In this document: piece by piece, positions 63,806 to 64,000 of the stretch
Layout of the letters: every line of letters starts with the position of its first letter
How positions within the stretch are numbered: the first letter of the stretch is position 1
Assembly: GCF_009184895.1 (NCBI RefSeq)
Contig: NZ_WESE01000003.1
Span: forward strand, 459,809-523,808
DNA: 64,000 bases
Direction of reading: 5' to 3'
Origin: Nostocoides sp. F2B08
GTDB taxonomy: Bacteria; Actinomycetota; Actinomycetes; Actinomycetales; Dermatophilaceae
The notes under the pieces: generated by a model
Database searches by the model: none
The model's input: only the letters and a program-made list of their open reading frames with translations
What the model was told of the DNA's origin: nothing
Made by a program: the position numbers and the translations under genes

Positions 63806-64000
63806 TGTGGTTCCCCCCGAATCGTGGAGGGCTTCCTTTAAGCGGCTCTCGGGGTGAGAGCCGCGGTCTCGTAGGCGATGGGTGACATCATCGCAGCGGA
63901 GCTGTGCCGGCGGGTGGTGTTGTAGAAGTTGAAGCACCAGTCCATGACCGCGGTCGCGGCGGCGGTCGTGGTCTCGAACTCGTTGCGGGAGAGGACTTCC
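63806..64000 (-). mobile_element. Right end of a second IS3-type element (continues outside window)
   Basis: The end TGTGGTTCCCCCCGAATCG begins at 63806 and the transposase C-terminus lies inside on the minus strand. It inserted into orfB of the previous element. Confidence 0.7.
63838..64000 (-). CDS. IS3-type transposase OrfB, C-terminal part (5' end outside window)
   Basis: 54 codons visible, reading EVLSRNEFETTTAAATAVMD, then WCFNFYNTTRRHSSAAMMSP and IAYETAALTPRAA before TAA at 63838. The YNTTRRHSS...SPIAYE pattern is the conserved end of IS3-family integrase-type transposases. Confidence 0.85.
   Translation of the reverse strand, partial: EVLSRNEFETTTAAATAVMDWCFNFYNTTRRHSSAAMMSPIAYETAALTPRAA

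Overview
The window is GC-rich, gene-dense chromosomal DNA with GTG starts, ATGA/GTGA/TGATG gene overlaps, a complete paaABCDE set, a fused RmlC-RmlD protein and Tat-type signal peptides. This fits an actinomycete of the Micrococcales; Intrasporangiaceae (Janibacter/Tetrasphaera/Knoellia-like) is my best guess from gene content alone. Many genes appear to be leaderless, with a TANNNT -10 box six or seven bases before the start codon.

Layout. 1-9.1 kb: a SatD pair behind a palindromic operator, a VapBC locus whose toxin has an in-frame stop, an M23 peptidase with its ArsR-type regulator, the phenylacetyl-CoA epoxidase operon paaABCDE, an acetyltransferase and the AzlCD branched-chain amino acid exporter. 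9.3-21.2 kb: a secreted ScyD-like protein, dTDP-rhamnose synthesis (rmlA, rmlB, fused rmlC-rmlD), a two-domain rhamnan-type glycosyltransferase, a Tat-secreted cysteine-containing protein bracketed by a duplicated 3' end of an enoyl-CoA hydratase gene, two SMP-30 lactonase-like genes around dapB, and a family 2 glycosyltransferase. 21.3-24.2 kb: pnp and rpsO. 24.4-33.6 kb: an orphan Phd antitoxin, then an eight-gene operon joining a molybdenum hydroxylase (small, large and FAD subunits) to PxpA, a biotin carrier, a biotin carboxylase and PxpB/PxpC-like carboxyltransferase halves, and then an intact VapBC pair. 33.7-41.5 kb: a sugar MFS symporter and an NAD-linked formate dehydrogenase (fdsG, fdsB, fdsA, fdsD) with decayed toxin-antitoxin genes between fdsG and fdsB. 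41.5-59.3 kb: an exopolysaccharide region with an ABC exporter, two polymerase/ligase-like membrane proteins, a Wzz/tyrosine-kinase fusion, a low-Mr tyrosine phosphatase, several glycosyltransferases, two polysaccharide deacetylases, acetyltransferases and a PqqD-nucleotidyltransferase pair. 59.3-64 kb: broken IS1634-type copies, an IS21-type element and two IS3-type elements, one interrupting the other.

How the genes fit together. The rml genes supply dTDP-rhamnose, which the rhamnan-type transferase and possibly the 41-59 kb glycosyltransferases could use; kinase/chain-length regulator and phosphatase could balance polymer length. The 24.8-32.9 kb operon looks like a catabolic module in which a molybdenum enzyme hydroxylates a ring and a biotin-dependent urea-carboxylase-like complex with PxpA opens the resulting lactam; the substrate is unknown. 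This operon and the GNAT-nucleotidyltransferase-PqqD-phosphatase operon are the least explained assemblies in the window.
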